From NCBI GenBank assembly GCA_964606765.1, contig CAZSIR010000078.1:1-13869 (forward strand): a DNA stretch of 13,869 bases, given 5' to 3'. Below, in pieces: positions 13,677-13,869 of the stretch. This stretch comes from Ga0077527 sp964606765. GTDB lineage: Bacteria > Pseudomonadota > Gammaproteobacteria > Burkholderiales > SG8-41. The notes beneath the pieces were generated by a model. It was not told the origin of the DNA and searched no databases. It saw nothing but the letters and a program-made list of their open reading frames with translations. Both the position numbers and the translations under genes were made by a program. The number at the start of each line of letters is the position of its first letter. Position 1 is the stretch's first letter.

Positions 13677-13869
13677 ATGAAAATCGCACAGGAAATCCGC
13701 GCGGGCAACGTGATCATGGTCGGCAAGGATCCGATGGTGGTGCTGAAGGCTGAATTCAGCAAATCGGGTCGCAATGCCTCGGTGGTCAAAATGAAACTGA
13801 AGAACCTGCTGTCGAACGGCGGCACGGAAACCGTTTATCGCGCCGACGAGAAATTCGACGTCGTGCAGC
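13677..13869 (+). CDS. efp: Elongation factor P, N-terminal part
   Basis: The first 64 residues of EF-P, running off the right edge. The N-terminal KOW-like domain is recognised from KIAQEIRAGNVIMVGKDPMVVLK and the following segment SKSGRNAS. R32 sits at the loop tip where other lineages carry lysine; this arginine is the residue rhamnosylated by EarP, encoded just upstream. ATG 13677 has AAGGG 9 bases upstream. A TAAAAT at 13632-13637, overlapping the earP stop, might act as a -10 box for separate efp expression, but no -35 supports it. Confidence 0.97.
   Translation, partial: MKIAQEIRAGNVIMVGKDPMVVLKAEFSKSGRNASVVKMKLKNLLSNGGTETVYRADEKFDVVQ

Overview
The window looks like the chromosome of a GC-rich betaproteobacterium (or close gammaproteobacterium). 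The strongest lineage marker is at the right edge: earP directly upstream of efp. The EF-P start carries an arginine at residue 32, the arrangement of the EarP-rhamnosylated EF-P type found in part of the Beta- and Gammaproteobacteria. The gene set (membrane-linked sulfite-oxidising molybdoenzyme, ectoine/hydroxyectoine synthesis, rhodoquinone synthesis) suggests a metabolically flexible bacterium that may meet sulfur compounds, osmotic stress and low oxygen. The species cannot be named from this sequence.

Layout: (1) 3-2951, the end of soeA, then soeB and soeC, a cytoplasmic-facing molybdopterin/FeS/membrane-anchor complex best matching quinone-linked sulfite dehydrogenase. (2) 2980-3884, two small membrane-anchored proteins of unknown role (a LETM1-like short protein and a DUF2726 protein). 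(3) 3892-4524 on the minus strand, a MarC-family membrane protein. (4) 4591-7926, a complete ectABCD operon for ectoine and 5-hydroxyectoine, behind a near-consensus sigma70 promoter whose -10 box lies inside a 16-bp perfect palindrome. (5) 8002-9093, an exported trypsin-like protease with C-terminal TPRs. (6) 9140-9564, a cold-shock protein gene with a strong promoter, a long leader and a clear terminator. (7) 9671-12461, rquA (rhodoquinone biosynthesis), an exported START/SRPBCC protein and a large lipoprotein of unknown function. These three are joined by 4-base TTGA stop/start overlaps, and all three use TTG starts. (8) 12500-end, earP and the start of efp.

How the genes work together: soeABC would feed electrons from sulfite into the quinone pool. 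RquA would convert part of the ubiquinone pool to rhodoquinone for low-potential, fumarate-reductase-type respiration. The two exported proteins translationally coupled to rquA are the least explained part of the window. A START fold is a lipid-binding fold, so a link to quinone or lipid handling is possible but is inference only. The ect operon is a self-contained osmoprotectant module without a local regulator or dedicated aspartokinase. No rRNA, tRNA, CRISPR array, insertion sequence or phage gene was seen, and no gene-free stretch exceeds 300 bases.
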